This document shows, piece after piece, positions 17,397 to 26,316 of a stretch of 64,000 nucleotides of DNA; positions within the stretch are counted from its first letter, which is position 1, and the number at the start of each line of letters is the position of its first letter. The stretch lies in contig NZ_JBBKTX010000001.1 in the NCBI RefSeq assembly GCF_044962685.1, positions 124,001-188,000 on the forward strand, in the 5' to 3' direction. The notes beneath the pieces were generated by a model, which worked only from the letters and a program-made list of their open reading frames with translations, had not been told where the DNA came from and made no database searches. The stretch is from Oceanobacter antarcticus (GTDB lineage Bacteria > Pseudomonadota > Gammaproteobacteria > Pseudomonadales > Oceanobacteraceae). Both the position numbers and the translations under genes were made by a program.

Positions 17397-18050
17397 TTAT
17401 CGGTAAAGTTGGTGTTGAGTGAGATAGTCCAGCACAGGGTCTGGAGTAAGGAACCGGATATTCTCGCCTTCGGCGATACTCTGGCGCAAGCCTGACGCTG
17501 AAATATCCAGCCCCGGCCAGGTTTGCTGACAAATGCGGCCGGCCGGACTTACCAGGAGTTCATCCAGCGAGGCCTGTCGTGCCAGCCATTGTTGTTGTTG
17601 CCAGGGGGCGACGGGTTGCCGTTCCCCCGGACGACTGATTACCATCAGGTTGGCCAAATCGAGAATGTCGTCACAGCGATGCCAGCGGTCAAAACTGAGC
17701 CAGGCATCGGTACCCATCGCCCAGCTGAAGGTGACTTCCGGGTACAAAGTGCGTAGCAGCTCCAGGGTGACAGCACTGTAGCTGCATTCAGGACGTTGCA
17801 GTTCAATGTCACTGACATCCACGCCGTCAAGATCACGGGTAGCCAGGGTCAGCATGGTCAGACGTTGACTGGATGACGCCCGTGGCGACGGCCGGTGTGG
17901 CGGAATGCGGTTAGGCATCAACAACACACGGTCAAAGCCGGCATCACGCAGCTGCAGGGCAATACGCAGGTGGCCGATGTGAACCGGGTCAAACGTACCA
18001 CCCAGGATTGCCCAGGGAGCAGCCCGACAGGCTGCCGCTGCTAACGTCAT
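17397..18050 (-). CDS. nadD: nicotinate-nucleotide adenylyltransferase
   Basis: A 217-residue enzyme joining ATP and nicotinate mononucleotide to give deamido-NAD. It has the nucleotidyltransferase motif GGTFDPVHIGHLR near the N-terminus, and the C-terminal ISASGLRQSIAEG stands for the ISSTxIR signature. The start overlaps the proA stop by one base (TAATG). Confidence 0.95.
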   Translation of the reverse strand: MTLAAAACRAAPWAILGGTFDPVHIGHLRIALQLRDAGFDRVLLMPNRIPPHRPSPRASSSQRLTMLTLATRDLDGVDVSDIELQRPECSYSAVTLELLRTLYPEVTFSWAMGTDAWLSFDRWHRCDDILDLANLMVISRPGERQPVAPWQQQQWLARQASLDELLVSPAGRICQQTWPGLDISASGLRQSIAEGENIRFLTPDPVLDYLTQHQLYR

Positions 18051-19306
18051 TATGTACGTACTTCGCCGTTACCAAATACCACGTATTTTTGTGAGGTCAG
18101 ACCGTCCAGGCCGACTGGACCACGGGCATGAATTTTATCGGTAGAGATGCCAATTTCAGCCCCCAAGCCGTACTCAAAGCCGTCGGCAAAACGGGTTGAG
18201 GCATTGATCATCACGGAGCTGGAATCGACTTCCGTGAGGAATTGGCGCGCCAAGGTGTAGTTTTCGGTCACGATGCTGTCGGTATGGTGTGAGCCGTGGC
18301 GATTGATATGCTCAATGGCGTCATCGATCGAAGCAACGATCTTGATGGACAGAATCGGTGCCAGGTACTCGGTGTCCCAGTCGGCTGCTGTAGCCGCATG
18401 AATACTATTAAGAATATCGCGGGTCTGGTCACAACCGCGTAATTCGACACCCAGTGCTGCAAAGGCTTCGCCCAGTTCCGGTAGCCATTCATTCGCCACC
18501 TGCTGGTGTACCAGCAGGGTTTCCATGGTATTGCAGGTGCCGTAGCGGTGAGTCTTGGCATTCACGGCAATGTTCAGGGCCTTGGTCTTGTCGGCAAAGC
18601 GATCCAGATAAACATGGCAGATACCATCCAGATGCTTGATGACCGGCACGCGGGCTTCCTTGCTGACGCGCTCAATCAGTCCCTTGCCCCCGCGAGGCAC
18701 AATCACATCGACGAATTCGGGCATGGTGATCAGTTTGCCAACGGCTGCACGATCCGTGGTTTCAACCACCTGGACGGCGGTTTCGGGCAGGCCGGCAGCC
18801 GCCAGTCCAGTGCGTATGCAGGCTGCCAGCATCTGGTTACTGGCGATCGATTCTGATCCACCGCGCAAAATAGTGGCATTGCCAGATTTCAGACACAGGC
18901 TGGCGGCTTCAATGGTCACATTCGGGCGGCTTTCATAAATAATGCCAATAACCCCCAGAGGTACGCGCATTTTGCCGACCTGGATGCCGCTGGGACGGTA
19001 TTTCATATTGGTGATTTCACCCACCGGATCTGGCAGCGTGGCGACCTGGTGCAAGCCTTCGATCATGGTATCAATACGTGCATCCGTCAGTTCCAGACGA
19101 TCCAGTAAGGCGGCATCAAGCCCCTTGGCCCGGCCGTTTTCAAGATCGGTGGCATTGGCCTGGTACAGTGCGCTACGCTGTTGGCTGATCGCATCGGCAA
19201 TGGCCAGCAAGGCCTTGTTCTTGTCCTGGGTTGATGCTCTGGCAATGGCAGTGGCAGCGCTGCGTGCCTGCTCGCCCAGCGTTATCATGTATTGGTTTAC
19301 ATCCAT
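18050..19306 (-). CDS. proA: gamma-glutamyl phosphate reductase
   Basis: A 418-residue aldehyde-dehydrogenase-fold enzyme of proline synthesis, reducing gamma-glutamyl phosphate to the semialdehyde with NADPH. Visible motifs are YESRPNVTIEAASLCLKSGN, IVPRGGKGLIERV and the catalytic cysteine in THRYGTCNTMETLLVH. It is the first gene of the operon reaching to rlpA. proB is not adjacent. Confidence 0.97.
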   Translation of the reverse strand: MDVNQYMITLGEQARSAATAIARASTQDKNKALLAIADAISQQRSALYQANATDLENGRAKGLDAALLDRLELTDARIDTMIEGLHQVATLPDPVGEITNMKYRPSGIQVGKMRVPLGVIGIIYESRPNVTIEAASLCLKSGNATILRGGSESIASNQMLAACIRTGLAAAGLPETAVQVVETTDRAAVGKLITMPEFVDVIVPRGGKGLIERVSKEARVPVIKHLDGICHVYLDRFADKTKALNIAVNAKTHRYGTCNTMETLLVHQQVANEWLPELGEAFAALGVELRGCDQTRDILNSIHAATAADWDTEYLAPILSIKIVASIDDAIEHINRHGSHHTDSIVTENYTLARQFLTEVDSSSVMINASTRFADGFEYGLGAEIGISTDKIHARGPVGLDGLTSQKYVVFGNGEVRT

Positions 19307-19345
19307 CGATTACACCCGATCGGTCGGAAACAGATAAAGTCGACT

Positions 19346-19351
19346 AGTATA
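19346..19351 (-). promoter_or_regulatory. proA: possible -10 element of the proA operon
   Basis: On the minus strand TATACT lies about 40 bp before the proA ATG. The -35 region (around GGTTAA) is weak, so this is a tentative sigma-70 promoter. Confidence 0.35.
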
Positions 19352-19406
19352 CACTACCCACCTCTGGATTAACCCGGTAATTACACCCGGATGTGTGGTG
19401 CTTGAA

Positions 19407-19431
19407 GCAAAGCAGCCCCCAGCTGCTTTGC
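19407..19431. repeat. hairpin between divergent proA and degenerate-GGDEF genes
   Basis: GCAAAGCAGC and GCTGCTTTGC form a perfect 10-bp stem with a 5-base loop. There is no T-run, so it is not a typical terminator. Its place between divergent genes would suit an operator or a 5' leader structure. Confidence 0.4.
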
Positions 19432-19502
19432 GGCCAGTCCGGCGAGAATCGGGGCTGACGGTGCATAAATCTGCCCGATCAACGTGATTGAGGACACCAC
19501 TG

Positions 19503-20441
19503 ATGCTTACAGGCAAGAACAATAGCTATTTTTTACGCCAGCAAGAATTGCGACTGACGGCTTTCTATTGCCTGTTGATGGCGGTCTGCCTGACGTCGTT
19601 ATCGTTGCTGGACTGGATTGATCAGCGGATAGGGGAGGCGCTTGCAGCCTTGGCTCTGGGTTGTCTGCTCAGTGTCTATGCCGGTTATCTGCTGCTGCGG
19701 GATCGACCTTATCGCCGTCGTTGGCCCGAATGGTTAGTCGTGACCTTGCTGGTGCTGATGACGCTACGTGAAATGAGTACCGGACTGGATACAGTCCATA
19801 TTGGGTATTGGGTGCCGTTTTATCTGATTTTTGCGTTTCGCTGGGCGCATGCCTATTGGATGTTGTTGGCGTTTTCACTGTTGTTTTTATGTCTGGCGGT
19901 ATGGTCGGATATGTTGCTGCGCGCACAAATTGTGGTGACCTATCTGGTGAGTGTCGTCGTGGCGGCAGCGATCGGCTGGTTCAACGAGTCGGGTGCCGTC
20001 CGGCTGCGAGAAGAAGTCGGTGCGGATCCTCGTACCGGGGCCTATAACGAGGATCAGCTGCAAATCGATCTGGCTCGTGAGATTCCCCGTGCAGATCGGC
20101 AGACGTCACGGTTGTTGCTGGCTCTGGTGGTGTTGCCAAGTGCTTGGCGCCAGTGGGATAGTGAAAAATATGAAGACAGTATTCATCAGTTAGGGGAACA
20201 ACTGCAGCAGGGGGTATTGGCATTTCACACCCTGTATCGATTGAAGTCGGACGACTTTCTGGTGTTGATGCCGCACGGCAATAGCCATGATATTGAGCTG
20301 ATTGAACAGCGGATTGGCAGTGGTCTGCACGAACCGGTAGACCAGCAAGTGGAAGTAGTCGCCATTCACTATCAGCCGGACGATGATATTCACAGTCTGA
20401 TGGATCGTATCAGCGAGGCCCGCCATGATTTCCATCATTGA
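19503..20441 (+). CDS. membrane protein with degenerate GGDEF domain (A)
   Basis: A 312-residue protein with about five or six membrane helices (20-165) followed by a cytoplasmic domain. The start of that domain, ADPRTGAYNEDQLQIDL, copies the DPLTGxxNRRxF entry of diguanylate cyclases, but the GGDEF signature is replaced by KSDDF (LYRLKSDDFLVLMP) and metal- and GTP-binding residues are missing. It is therefore probably catalytically inactive. GAGGA eight bases upstream supports the ATG at 19503 over a TTG at 19488. It overlaps gene B by 17 bp. Confidence 0.75.
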   Translation: MLTGKNNSYFLRQQELRLTAFYCLLMAVCLTSLSLLDWIDQRIGEALAALALGCLLSVYAGYLLLRDRPYRRRWPEWLVVTLLVLMTLREMSTGLDTVHIGYWVPFYLIFAFRWAHAYWMLLAFSLLFLCLAVWSDMLLRAQIVVTYLVSVVVAAAIGWFNESGAVRLREEVGADPRTGAYNEDQLQIDLAREIPRADRQTSRLLLALVVLPSAWRQWDSEKYEDSIHQLGEQLQQGVLAFHTLYRLKSDDFLVLMPHGNSHDIELIEQRIGSGLHEPVDQQVEVVAIHYQPDDDIHSLMDRISEARHDFHH

Positions 20442-21405
20442 CAGTCATCGTCAAGGGCCGGTGTTGCGAGCGGGATTGTTTGGCCTAACGGCACTGTTGA
20501 TGAGCGGTCTGTTGTGGGAGCAGTTTCAGTTGGGTTTGTACGACACCGTGCTGGCCAGCATCTATGTCATTCCAGTACTGGTATTGGCTGCGGTGGTGAT
20601 TCTGTTTAGCCGGGATCGCAGTCACCATGACTGGTTGGTGTTGCCAGTGCTGGTGCTGGTGACAATCCCCGGACTGGTTCGGCTGGAAACCGGTGTTGCC
20701 CTGTCGCTGAATTATCTGTTGATGATGCCGTTTCTGAGCTACTTCTGTCTGCGTCGAGCGCTTGGCCATATCTATAATTTTTGCATGGTGGTGGCAATTT
20801 GGATCGCTACTCTGGCGGTGTCGGATTTGCTGGTCGCCACCCGATCTGCGCTGGTATACATCATGGTGGCGGCGTCGGTGGCCTGTTACGGGCTGTTGAT
20901 CAGCCATCGTCTGCTGGTTGCGACGTCGCTGGCCCTGAAAGATGGAGAATCCGGGGCTTATAACGCCCGTCAGTTTGCGTTGATGTTGGAACGCGAGGTA
21001 GCGCGCAGTGTACGGGCCAAACGCCCGCTGTCGCTGATTGGATTCAGTATCGAGGACTTTTCCCAGCTGTGCGATCTGCATGGTAATCGCGCCGTGATCC
21101 AGTTTCTGCCGGATTTTGTTGGCTGTATTCGGGATGAGGTACGGGCCGGGGATGAAGTTTTTCGGATCCGTGAAGAATTGTTTATCTTGTTGTTGCCAGA
21201 CTGTGCGGAAGACGGTGCTATCGTGTTGATGGAGCGTATCAGGCGACATCTGGAACAACGTCATTGGCCGGTGCTGGGTGAAGTCTCGTTGTTAACCGCT
21301 ACCGTCGCGCTGGCAGCGGGTGAAAAGGGGCGGGACGTTGAACGGCGCCTGCTTACCCGGTTAGCGAAACAGAAGCGTGCCAGTTTGCAGGCGTCGGCAT
21401 TCTGA
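20425..21405 (+). CDS. membrane protein with degenerate GGDEF domain (B)
   Basis: A 326-residue protein built like its neighbour: about six membrane helices (15-165) then a GGDEF-fold domain. Entry motif ESGAYNARQFALMLEREV and LIGFSIEDFSQL are recognisable, but the signature reads IREELF instead of GGDEF, so cyclase activity is not expected. The gene overlaps A by 17 bp, implying translational coupling and perhaps a heteromeric complex. A non-catalytic role is inferred; a nucleotide-binding sensor is also possible. Confidence 0.75.
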   Translation: MISIIDSHRQGPVLRAGLFGLTALLMSGLLWEQFQLGLYDTVLASIYVIPVLVLAAVVILFSRDRSHHDWLVLPVLVLVTIPGLVRLETGVALSLNYLLMMPFLSYFCLRRALGHIYNFCMVVAIWIATLAVSDLLVATRSALVYIMVAASVACYGLLISHRLLVATSLALKDGESGAYNARQFALMLEREVARSVRAKRPLSLIGFSIEDFSQLCDLHGNRAVIQFLPDFVGCIRDEVRAGDEVFRIREELFILLLPDCAEDGAIVLMERIRRHLEQRHWPVLGEVSLLTATVALAAGEKGRDVERRLLTRLAKQKRASLQASAF

Positions 21406-21420
21406 GCCCGATTATCCTGG

Positions 21421-21678
21421 TCAGGGTGCCGGGAGGTTATCCTGGCGACTTTCCAGATAACGTATGGTTTTACTGGCTTCGTTAAGCTGGTAACTGAGAT
21501 CGGCCGCCTGTTGTCGCAACTCTTTGCCTGCCTGCTGCTCTTGCTGGTGTTGGCTGACCAGCTCCGCCAGGCTGGTTTCGGCATCTTTTATCTGTTGTTG
21601 CCAGCGTCGACTGAGCCAGATGCCAACGCTCCCTCCGCCAATAATCAATCCGGATATCAGAGCAAATACGATCAGCAT
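21421..21678 (-). CDS. small membrane-anchored coiled-coil protein
   Basis: An 85-residue protein. One N-terminal helix (residues 2-22, containing GLIIGGGSVGIWLS) would anchor it, followed by a glutamine/glutamate-rich coiled coil (about 25-75). It recalls short YhcB/DUF1043-type proteins in layout, but I see no decisive motif. AGGAGA lies six bases before the ATG. It is divergent from the DUF3549 gene. Confidence 0.6.
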   Translation of the reverse strand: MLIVFALISGLIIGGGSVGIWLSRRWQQQIKDAETSLAELVSQHQQEQQAGKELRQQAADLSYQLNEASKTIRYLESRQDNLPAP

Positions 21679-21871
21679 AAGTGGTCTCCTGTGGGCTGCC
21701 CGTTCGGTTGGTTGCCATCATACCTGCTTGTCGGTGACGTCGGCAGGGGGATCTCGTTGGGGTACTGGCGGGTCGCACCGTGTGGCGCTGCGGTGTCTTA
21801 CCGGCAACCGGACAGGCTGCAGAATCTGCTACACTGGCGACCGTTTTTGCATTTTGTTTAGAGGGCAACGA

Positions 21872-22894
21872 GTGACCATCACTGATCTGGTACGCCAGCG
21901 TGGCGCCAACCTGCGTATATTTGATATGGGCCGCCGCATTCAACCGCTGGACACTGCGCTGTTTGAAGAGATTGAACAGCAGTGTCGCAGTTATCCCGTT
22001 CCTTACCTCAAACATGCCTGGCTGGCGTTGCTGAGCTGGCATCCGGAGCAGCCGGGTCAGCATGCAATCTGGTTTTTGAAGTTGCCGCTGGATGAACAAA
22101 ATCTGCTGGATGCTCCGGCGCGCGATGGGTTTGTCCGTTATATTGCGCAGCGCCAGGCATCAGGTGATAGCACCACCGACAAGGGTGAAGCACCTTTCAG
22201 TTTCAAGCCGGACGGTCATCGCATGGCGTATTTTCATGCTCTGGCAGCGCGTGAGCTGGGTGCACCGGTCAGTCGTTTTTATGGCACAACCCGCGGTTAT
22301 CTATCGGGAGATATCGGTTGGGAAAACTGGCAACAGCTTGGGTTGCAGGGGCTGGCTGAAGTGGTTGCCGGCTATCAACAGGATAACAATCAGGCGTTGT
22401 TGACCCGTGCACTGCCCTACTTGCCGAGGGTGCCACTCAATGTGGTGCTGGGCTTTATGGAAAATATTTCGCCGGGTCAGGCGCTGACCAGTGCGGTGAA
22501 TGACCGGCTTGCCAGTGTGATCGCCGGGGAACCGGATGCCAACGACCTGGCGGCGTTTGCCCGGGCGCTGTCGCACAGTGAAAATATCGAGCAACGCCGC
22601 TTGTTGGTGCAGGCGCTACTGGCACATCCCAAATCTCGCTCGGTGGAAGTACTGGCGGCGGTATCTAGCCGTTGCTGGGCAGACCTTGAGGGTGAGCTGC
22701 TGTTGGCGTTTTTGAGCACACTGGCGGTGAATGAGCAGGGGCAAAATGCCTTTGCAGCGCTGGTTGCGGATATGATGACCCTGCCGGGGATGCGGCAGCG
22801 GATGCTGGCTGCATTTTCATCCGGCCAGCACAGTCCACAACTGGATCAGGCCATTACCCGGCTGTTAGGGATGGTAAGAGGACAAACACAATGA
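21872..22894 (+). CDS. DUF3549 family protein
   Basis: A 340-residue soluble protein. The N-terminal TDLVRQRGANLRIFDMGRRI, HAWLALLSW and WFLKLPLDEQNLL segments match DUF3549, a gammaproteobacterial family of unknown function. The C-terminal half is helical, repeat-like and leucine/alanine-rich. The GTG start at 21872 has GAGGG just upstream. A much longer open frame reaching back to 21524 overlaps the opposite-strand gene and is not used. It overlaps ychJ by 4 bp. Confidence 0.75.
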   Translation: MTITDLVRQRGANLRIFDMGRRIQPLDTALFEEIEQQCRSYPVPYLKHAWLALLSWHPEQPGQHAIWFLKLPLDEQNLLDAPARDGFVRYIAQRQASGDSTTDKGEAPFSFKPDGHRMAYFHALAARELGAPVSRFYGTTRGYLSGDIGWENWQQLGLQGLAEVVAGYQQDNNQALLTRALPYLPRVPLNVVLGFMENISPGQALTSAVNDRLASVIAGEPDANDLAAFARALSHSENIEQRRLLVQALLAHPKSRSVEVLAAVSSRCWADLEGELLLAFLSTLAVNEQGQNAFAALVADMMTLPGMRQRMLAAFSSGQHSPQLDQAITRLLGMVRGQTQ

Positions 22895-23382
22895 CACCGG
22901 ATTCCCCTTGCCCGTGCGGCAGTTCGCAGGGTCATGGTTCAAGCCATCGTTCATTCGACTCCGCAGTTCTTGACTATGGCCACTGCTGTCAGCCATTACA
23001 TCTTGGTCAACCCGCTGCCAGTGCTGAAGCCCTGATGAGATCACGTTATTGTGCCTATGTATTGGGCCTGGAAGCCTACCTGCTGGAGAGTTGGCACCCG
23101 GAAACCCGGCCGGTTGGCCCGGTCTGTGATGCTTCAACGCGCTGGTATGGGCTGAAGATAGAAAGCAGTGAAGAGCAGGGTGAGTCTGGCACTGTCTGTT
23201 TTCGGGCAACTTTCCGGGCCCATGGCCGCTGGCAAACGTTGCATGAATGTTCACACTTCGTCAAACAGGATGACCATTGGCGTTACCACGATGGTGAAGC
23301 TGACTGGCAGCAGCTGCAGCCGGGCCGGAACGATCCCTGTCCTTGTGGTTCCGGTGAAAAATTCAAAAAATGCTGTGCCTGA
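22891..23382 (+). CDS. ychJ: YchJ family protein with N- and C-terminal SEC-C motifs
   Basis: A 163-residue protein. The N-terminal PCPCGSS and CCQPL form one zinc-binding SEC-C-like module. The C-terminal DPCPCGSGEKFKKCC is a canonical SEC-C motif. Between them, ALMRSRYCAYVLG and the DHWRYHDGE segment form the NTF2-like core typical of YchJ. Role unknown. The ATG overlaps the preceding stop, showing an operon. Confidence 0.88.
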   Translation: MTPDSPCPCGSSQGHGSSHRSFDSAVLDYGHCCQPLHLGQPAASAEALMRSRYCAYVLGLEAYLLESWHPETRPVGPVCDASTRWYGLKIESSEEQGESGTVCFRATFRAHGRWQTLHECSHFVKQDDHWRYHDGEADWQQLQPGRNDPCPCGSGEKFKKCCA

Positions 23383-23413
23383 CGTGGCGGTTGATACCAG
23401 CAGGCCATTTGAG

Positions 23414-23710
23414 TCAGTGCGGTTGTCGGCCCTGACTCGGGCCTTTCAATACCATGCCAAGCGTCATGGCCAGCGCTCCTGCGGTTGCAATCAGCAGGCT
23501 GATATTGATCAGCAGGCTGTGGCGAGCGTAATAAGTCATGACGGGTTCGGTGGCGGCGATACAGCTGCCGAGAGCGGGGGAGTAGCTCAGCCCCTGTTGC
23601 TGGCAATCGGTAATTCGCGACAAGTCGAGTCCATAGACTATCAGCAGTGCGACAGCAGGAAGCACGCAAATCAGAGTGCCAAAGCGTAGTAATCCGGTTG
23701 GGTTAAGCAT
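23414..23710 (-). CDS. hypothetical two-helix membrane protein
   Basis: A 98-residue protein with two membrane helices (about 9-29 and 64-85) and a short loop holding two cysteines (TDCQQQG and GSCIAA) that could form a periplasmic disulfide. GAGGAAA lies nine bases before the ATG at 23710, which I prefer to 23740. No family recognised. It is divergent from the next gene, only 18 bp away. Confidence 0.5.
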   Translation of the reverse strand: MLNPTGLLRFGTLICVLPAVALLIVYGLDLSRITDCQQQGLSYSPALGSCIAATEPVMTYYARHSLLINISLLIATAGALAMTLGMVLKGPSQGRQPH

Positions 23711-23728
23711 AAGGACGTATTTCCTCGA

Positions 23729-24712
23729 ATGAGTGTTCAATGTCAGGGTTTGCCAAGCGGATTGTCTGTCAGCGGTGTGTTGATCGTGGTGTTGTTTTTG
23801 CTGACTGGCGTCAGCCTGTTGGTGCTGGCCGAGCCAACAGCATCACAGACAGCAACAGTAACAGTAACAGCAACACAAGCTGTCGGTTCTGCTGCGGTGG
23901 TTATTCCTGTAACTATTCAGGTAACTACTCCGGTAACTATGGATCTTTCAGCCAGCACTGCGTTGGGTCTTATTCGTCAGGATCTCGCTGTCGGGCGATT
24001 ATCCCAGCCTCCGGGCCTGAATGCCATGGTACGTATCGACGAATTTCGTCGGCGCTGGCCAACGGATATGGCAGTGGTGCCGCTGGCGTATCAATGGGCC
24101 GCTGCTTATCAGCAGCAGGTGGCCTATTGGCTGGAAATGGGCGATCTGGCGGCGGCGGCATCCGGTCTGGAGCAGCTCTGGGAACTGGTGCCGCTCACTC
24201 AGGGGTTGGATGCCTTGCAGCAACGCTTTGATCAGGCCCGGTTACTGGCGGAGCAGGTGGCGGCACTGACAGCAGGATCAGCGGCATTGTCGTTGGCTAC
24301 GGCAAGCACTCTGGAAACCCCGGTCGCGATGTTGCTGGATTATCGGTTGCTGGATGCTGCTGTGCATAATGAATTTCGTAGTCCTTACGAAGACAATTCA
24401 CCACCGCTGGCAGAGTTTTCACTCGATGCCGAGCTGGTTGAGCTGCGTGACCGTTCTATTCGAGAGGCGATGGCACCGCTGTGTCAGGCGATTGTGGATA
24501 ATCAGGCGTCGGTCATTGTGCACGCCGAGGATCGGGTCGACTATCGTTGGTTGACGGTACGGATAACGCTCTGTGTTCGTCGTATCAATGAAGGATTCCG
24601 TTTACGCCACAGTTATCGCCAGCATGATGGCGCGCCAATGATTTCCCTGCATCCTGCCCGTGCCGAGTCGTTGTTGCCTGACCCTGAGGTCGATCACTCG
24701 TTAGATGATTGA
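23729..24712 (+). CDS. hypothetical membrane-anchored protein
   Basis: A 327-residue protein. One N-terminal helix (about 14-34) is followed by a threonine/valine-rich stretch (about 36-70) encoded by imperfect ACAGTA/ACAGCA and GTAACT repeats. A helical domain (about 75-185) and a C-terminal mixed domain with cysteines follow. It is probably periplasmic and anchored in the inner membrane. No known family. AAGGA lies about 13 bases before the ATG, which is a weak signal. Confidence 0.55.
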   Translation: MSVQCQGLPSGLSVSGVLIVVLFLLTGVSLLVLAEPTASQTATVTVTATQAVGSAAVVIPVTIQVTTPVTMDLSASTALGLIRQDLAVGRLSQPPGLNAMVRIDEFRRRWPTDMAVVPLAYQWAAAYQQQVAYWLEMGDLAAAASGLEQLWELVPLTQGLDALQQRFDQARLLAEQVAALTAGSAALSLATASTLETPVAMLLDYRLLDAAVHNEFRSPYEDNSPPLAEFSLDAELVELRDRSIREAMAPLCQAIVDNQASVIVHAEDRVDYRWLTVRITLCVRRINEGFRLRHSYRQHDGAPMISLHPARAESLLPDPEVDHSLDD

Positions 24713-24721
24713 TCTTGTTGG

Positions 24722-24762
24722 CAGGCTGGTGCCGCTTTACCCGCTGTAGCGGCACCAGCCTG
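24722..24762. terminator. bidirectional hairpin between convergent genes
   Basis: CAGGCTGGTGCCGCT and its exact complement form a perfect 15-bp stem around an 11-base loop, between two convergent genes. No T-run follows on either strand, so termination efficiency is uncertain. Confidence 0.55.
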
Positions 24763-24770
24763 GTATCAGC

Positions 24771-26315
24771 TCAGTGGGCGACGGTGGCTTGCTCGGGTGC
24801 TGTTTCGACCGTGAGCGCGTGACGCATCAGATGAAACAACCAGTGCTGTTCCAGTGTGCCGCCAAGCAGGTCTGACCAGGGGCCTGCCCCATAAACGGCG
24901 ACGTCTTCTCCGCCATGGGTTTCCGCTTCCATCGGTACCAGCGCTTGCTGGCGATAGTCTGGTGCTCGGACTTCGGCAGCGGTGATGGCAGGGCGTGGCA
25001 GGGTCACGGCTCCGGGGCCATTACGATAATTCATTGAGGTGTAATGTTGGCCATCGGCCAGTCGGTCTGGCTCGGTAGATGGATGACCGTGAGCATCGTT
25101 GCCGGTGACCAGTGCGGTCATCGGATTGCCTCGGGTCGGGTAGCCTGCCAGAGTCAGGGTATGGCTGTGGTCAGCGGTGACCAGCAGCAGGGTATTGTCG
25201 AGATCGAGCGATTGCAGCAGCCATGCCACCGTCTGATGCAGTTCTTCGGTTTCCTTCAACGCACGGTAGCCATTGCCAGCGTGGTGGGCGTGATCGATTC
25301 GGCCTGCTTCAATCACCAGTACGTATCCCTTCGGGTTGTGAGACAGGCGCTGTACTGCTGCTTGGGTCATGTCCAGTAAGCCTGGCGTCTGTTCACCGCG
25401 ATCGTCGACATACGGCAGATGAGACGGAGCAAACAAACCAAGCCATTGGCCGTAACTCAAGTCAGCCGTGCGTAACGCTGCGGGTGTTGTGAGCAGGTGA
25501 TGATCCGGGCGTTGTTGCCAGGTGTCGGTGAGGTCACCAGACTGTCGGGCACCGCCTTCGGTCGCAGGTAAAAACTGGGCAAGGCCGCCACCCAGGGCGA
25601 TGTCGAGGTCGCTGTGTACCAGTTGGGTGGCGATGTCTTCACAGCCTGCGGCTCGTGCTGCGGGCGTCAGCTGGCTGTCGTTTTCCCAATTACGTTCAAC
25701 GCTGTGCGCATAGGTGGCTGCCGGTGTGGCGTGGGTCAGGCGGGTGGTGGTGACGACGCCGGTGCCTTTGCCTTGTGCCAGGGCCAGATCCATCAGAGTA
25801 TCCAGTGCTTGATCCTTGCCGCTGGCGCAGTCGCCGCGTATCACGGCCGGACTGACGGACAGCACCCCGGCGCGTGTTTTGGTGCCGGTCACCAGAGCGG
25901 TCATGGTGCCTGCGGAATCAGGCGTTTGCTGATCGGTATTATAGGTTTTGACCAGTGCCGAATAGGGCAGGGTTTCAAAACTCATGGCAAAGTCTTCGCC
26001 ACTGAGTCCCAGTTGTTGGCCACTGAATATACGGCCAGCCGTTAAGGTGGTGATGCCCATGCCGTCACCAATCACCAGCACCAGATTTTTGGCGCGGTGG
26101 TGATTGTCGGTTTGTTGTTGGCGCTGGTCGGCTTGTTGCTGCCCGGTGGCATACCATTCGTTACTGGTGACGGGGCCGATAGGTCGAGGAGACTGAGCAG
26201 TGGCTAACGGGCTGTCGTGAGTTGCACAGCTGGCCAAGGTAAGAACGGTCAGGGTTGTGACAGCGAGCATACTGGTGCGTCGTACTGCCTGATAGAGCGT
26301 GTTAAAACCGATCAT
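24771..26315 (-). CDS. alkaline phosphatase, putative lipoprotein (copy 1)
   Basis: A 514-residue PhoA-family phosphomonoesterase. Metal and nucleophile motifs are visible: VIGDGMG with D84, PDSAGTMTALVTG with S134, EAGRIDHAHHAGN and TADHSHT. It should hydrolyse phosphate monoesters outside the cytoplasm. The signal ends in LASC (C30), a good lipobox, so it may be lipid-anchored. It is the downstream member of a tandem pair, separated by a single base from copy 2. Confidence 0.9.
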   Translation of the reverse strand: MIGFNTLYQAVRRTSMLAVTTLTVLTLASCATHDSPLATAQSPRPIGPVTSNEWYATGQQQADQRQQQTDNHHRAKNLVLVIGDGMGITTLTAGRIFSGQQLGLSGEDFAMSFETLPYSALVKTYNTDQQTPDSAGTMTALVTGTKTRAGVLSVSPAVIRGDCASGKDQALDTLMDLALAQGKGTGVVTTTRLTHATPAATYAHSVERNWENDSQLTPAARAAGCEDIATQLVHSDLDIALGGGLAQFLPATEGGARQSGDLTDTWQQRPDHHLLTTPAALRTADLSYGQWLGLFAPSHLPYVDDRGEQTPGLLDMTQAAVQRLSHNPKGYVLVIEAGRIDHAHHAGNGYRALKETEELHQTVAWLLQSLDLDNTLLLVTADHSHTLTLAGYPTRGNPMTALVTGNDAHGHPSTEPDRLADGQHYTSMNYRNGPGAVTLPRPAITAAEVRAPDYRQQALVPMEAETHGGEDVAVYGAGPWSDLLGGTLEQHWLFHLMRHALTVETAPEQATVAH

Positions 26316-26316
26316 T

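Noticed and set aside
20485..21264. 259-codon glutamine/histidine-rich ORF antisense to the second degenerate GGDEF gene
   Set aside because: Composition is that of a reverse-complement shadow.
21524..21871. Extended N-terminus for the DUF3549 gene
   Set aside because: The extension overlaps a supported opposite-strand gene and is cysteine-rich; the GTG at 21872 has a ribosome binding site.
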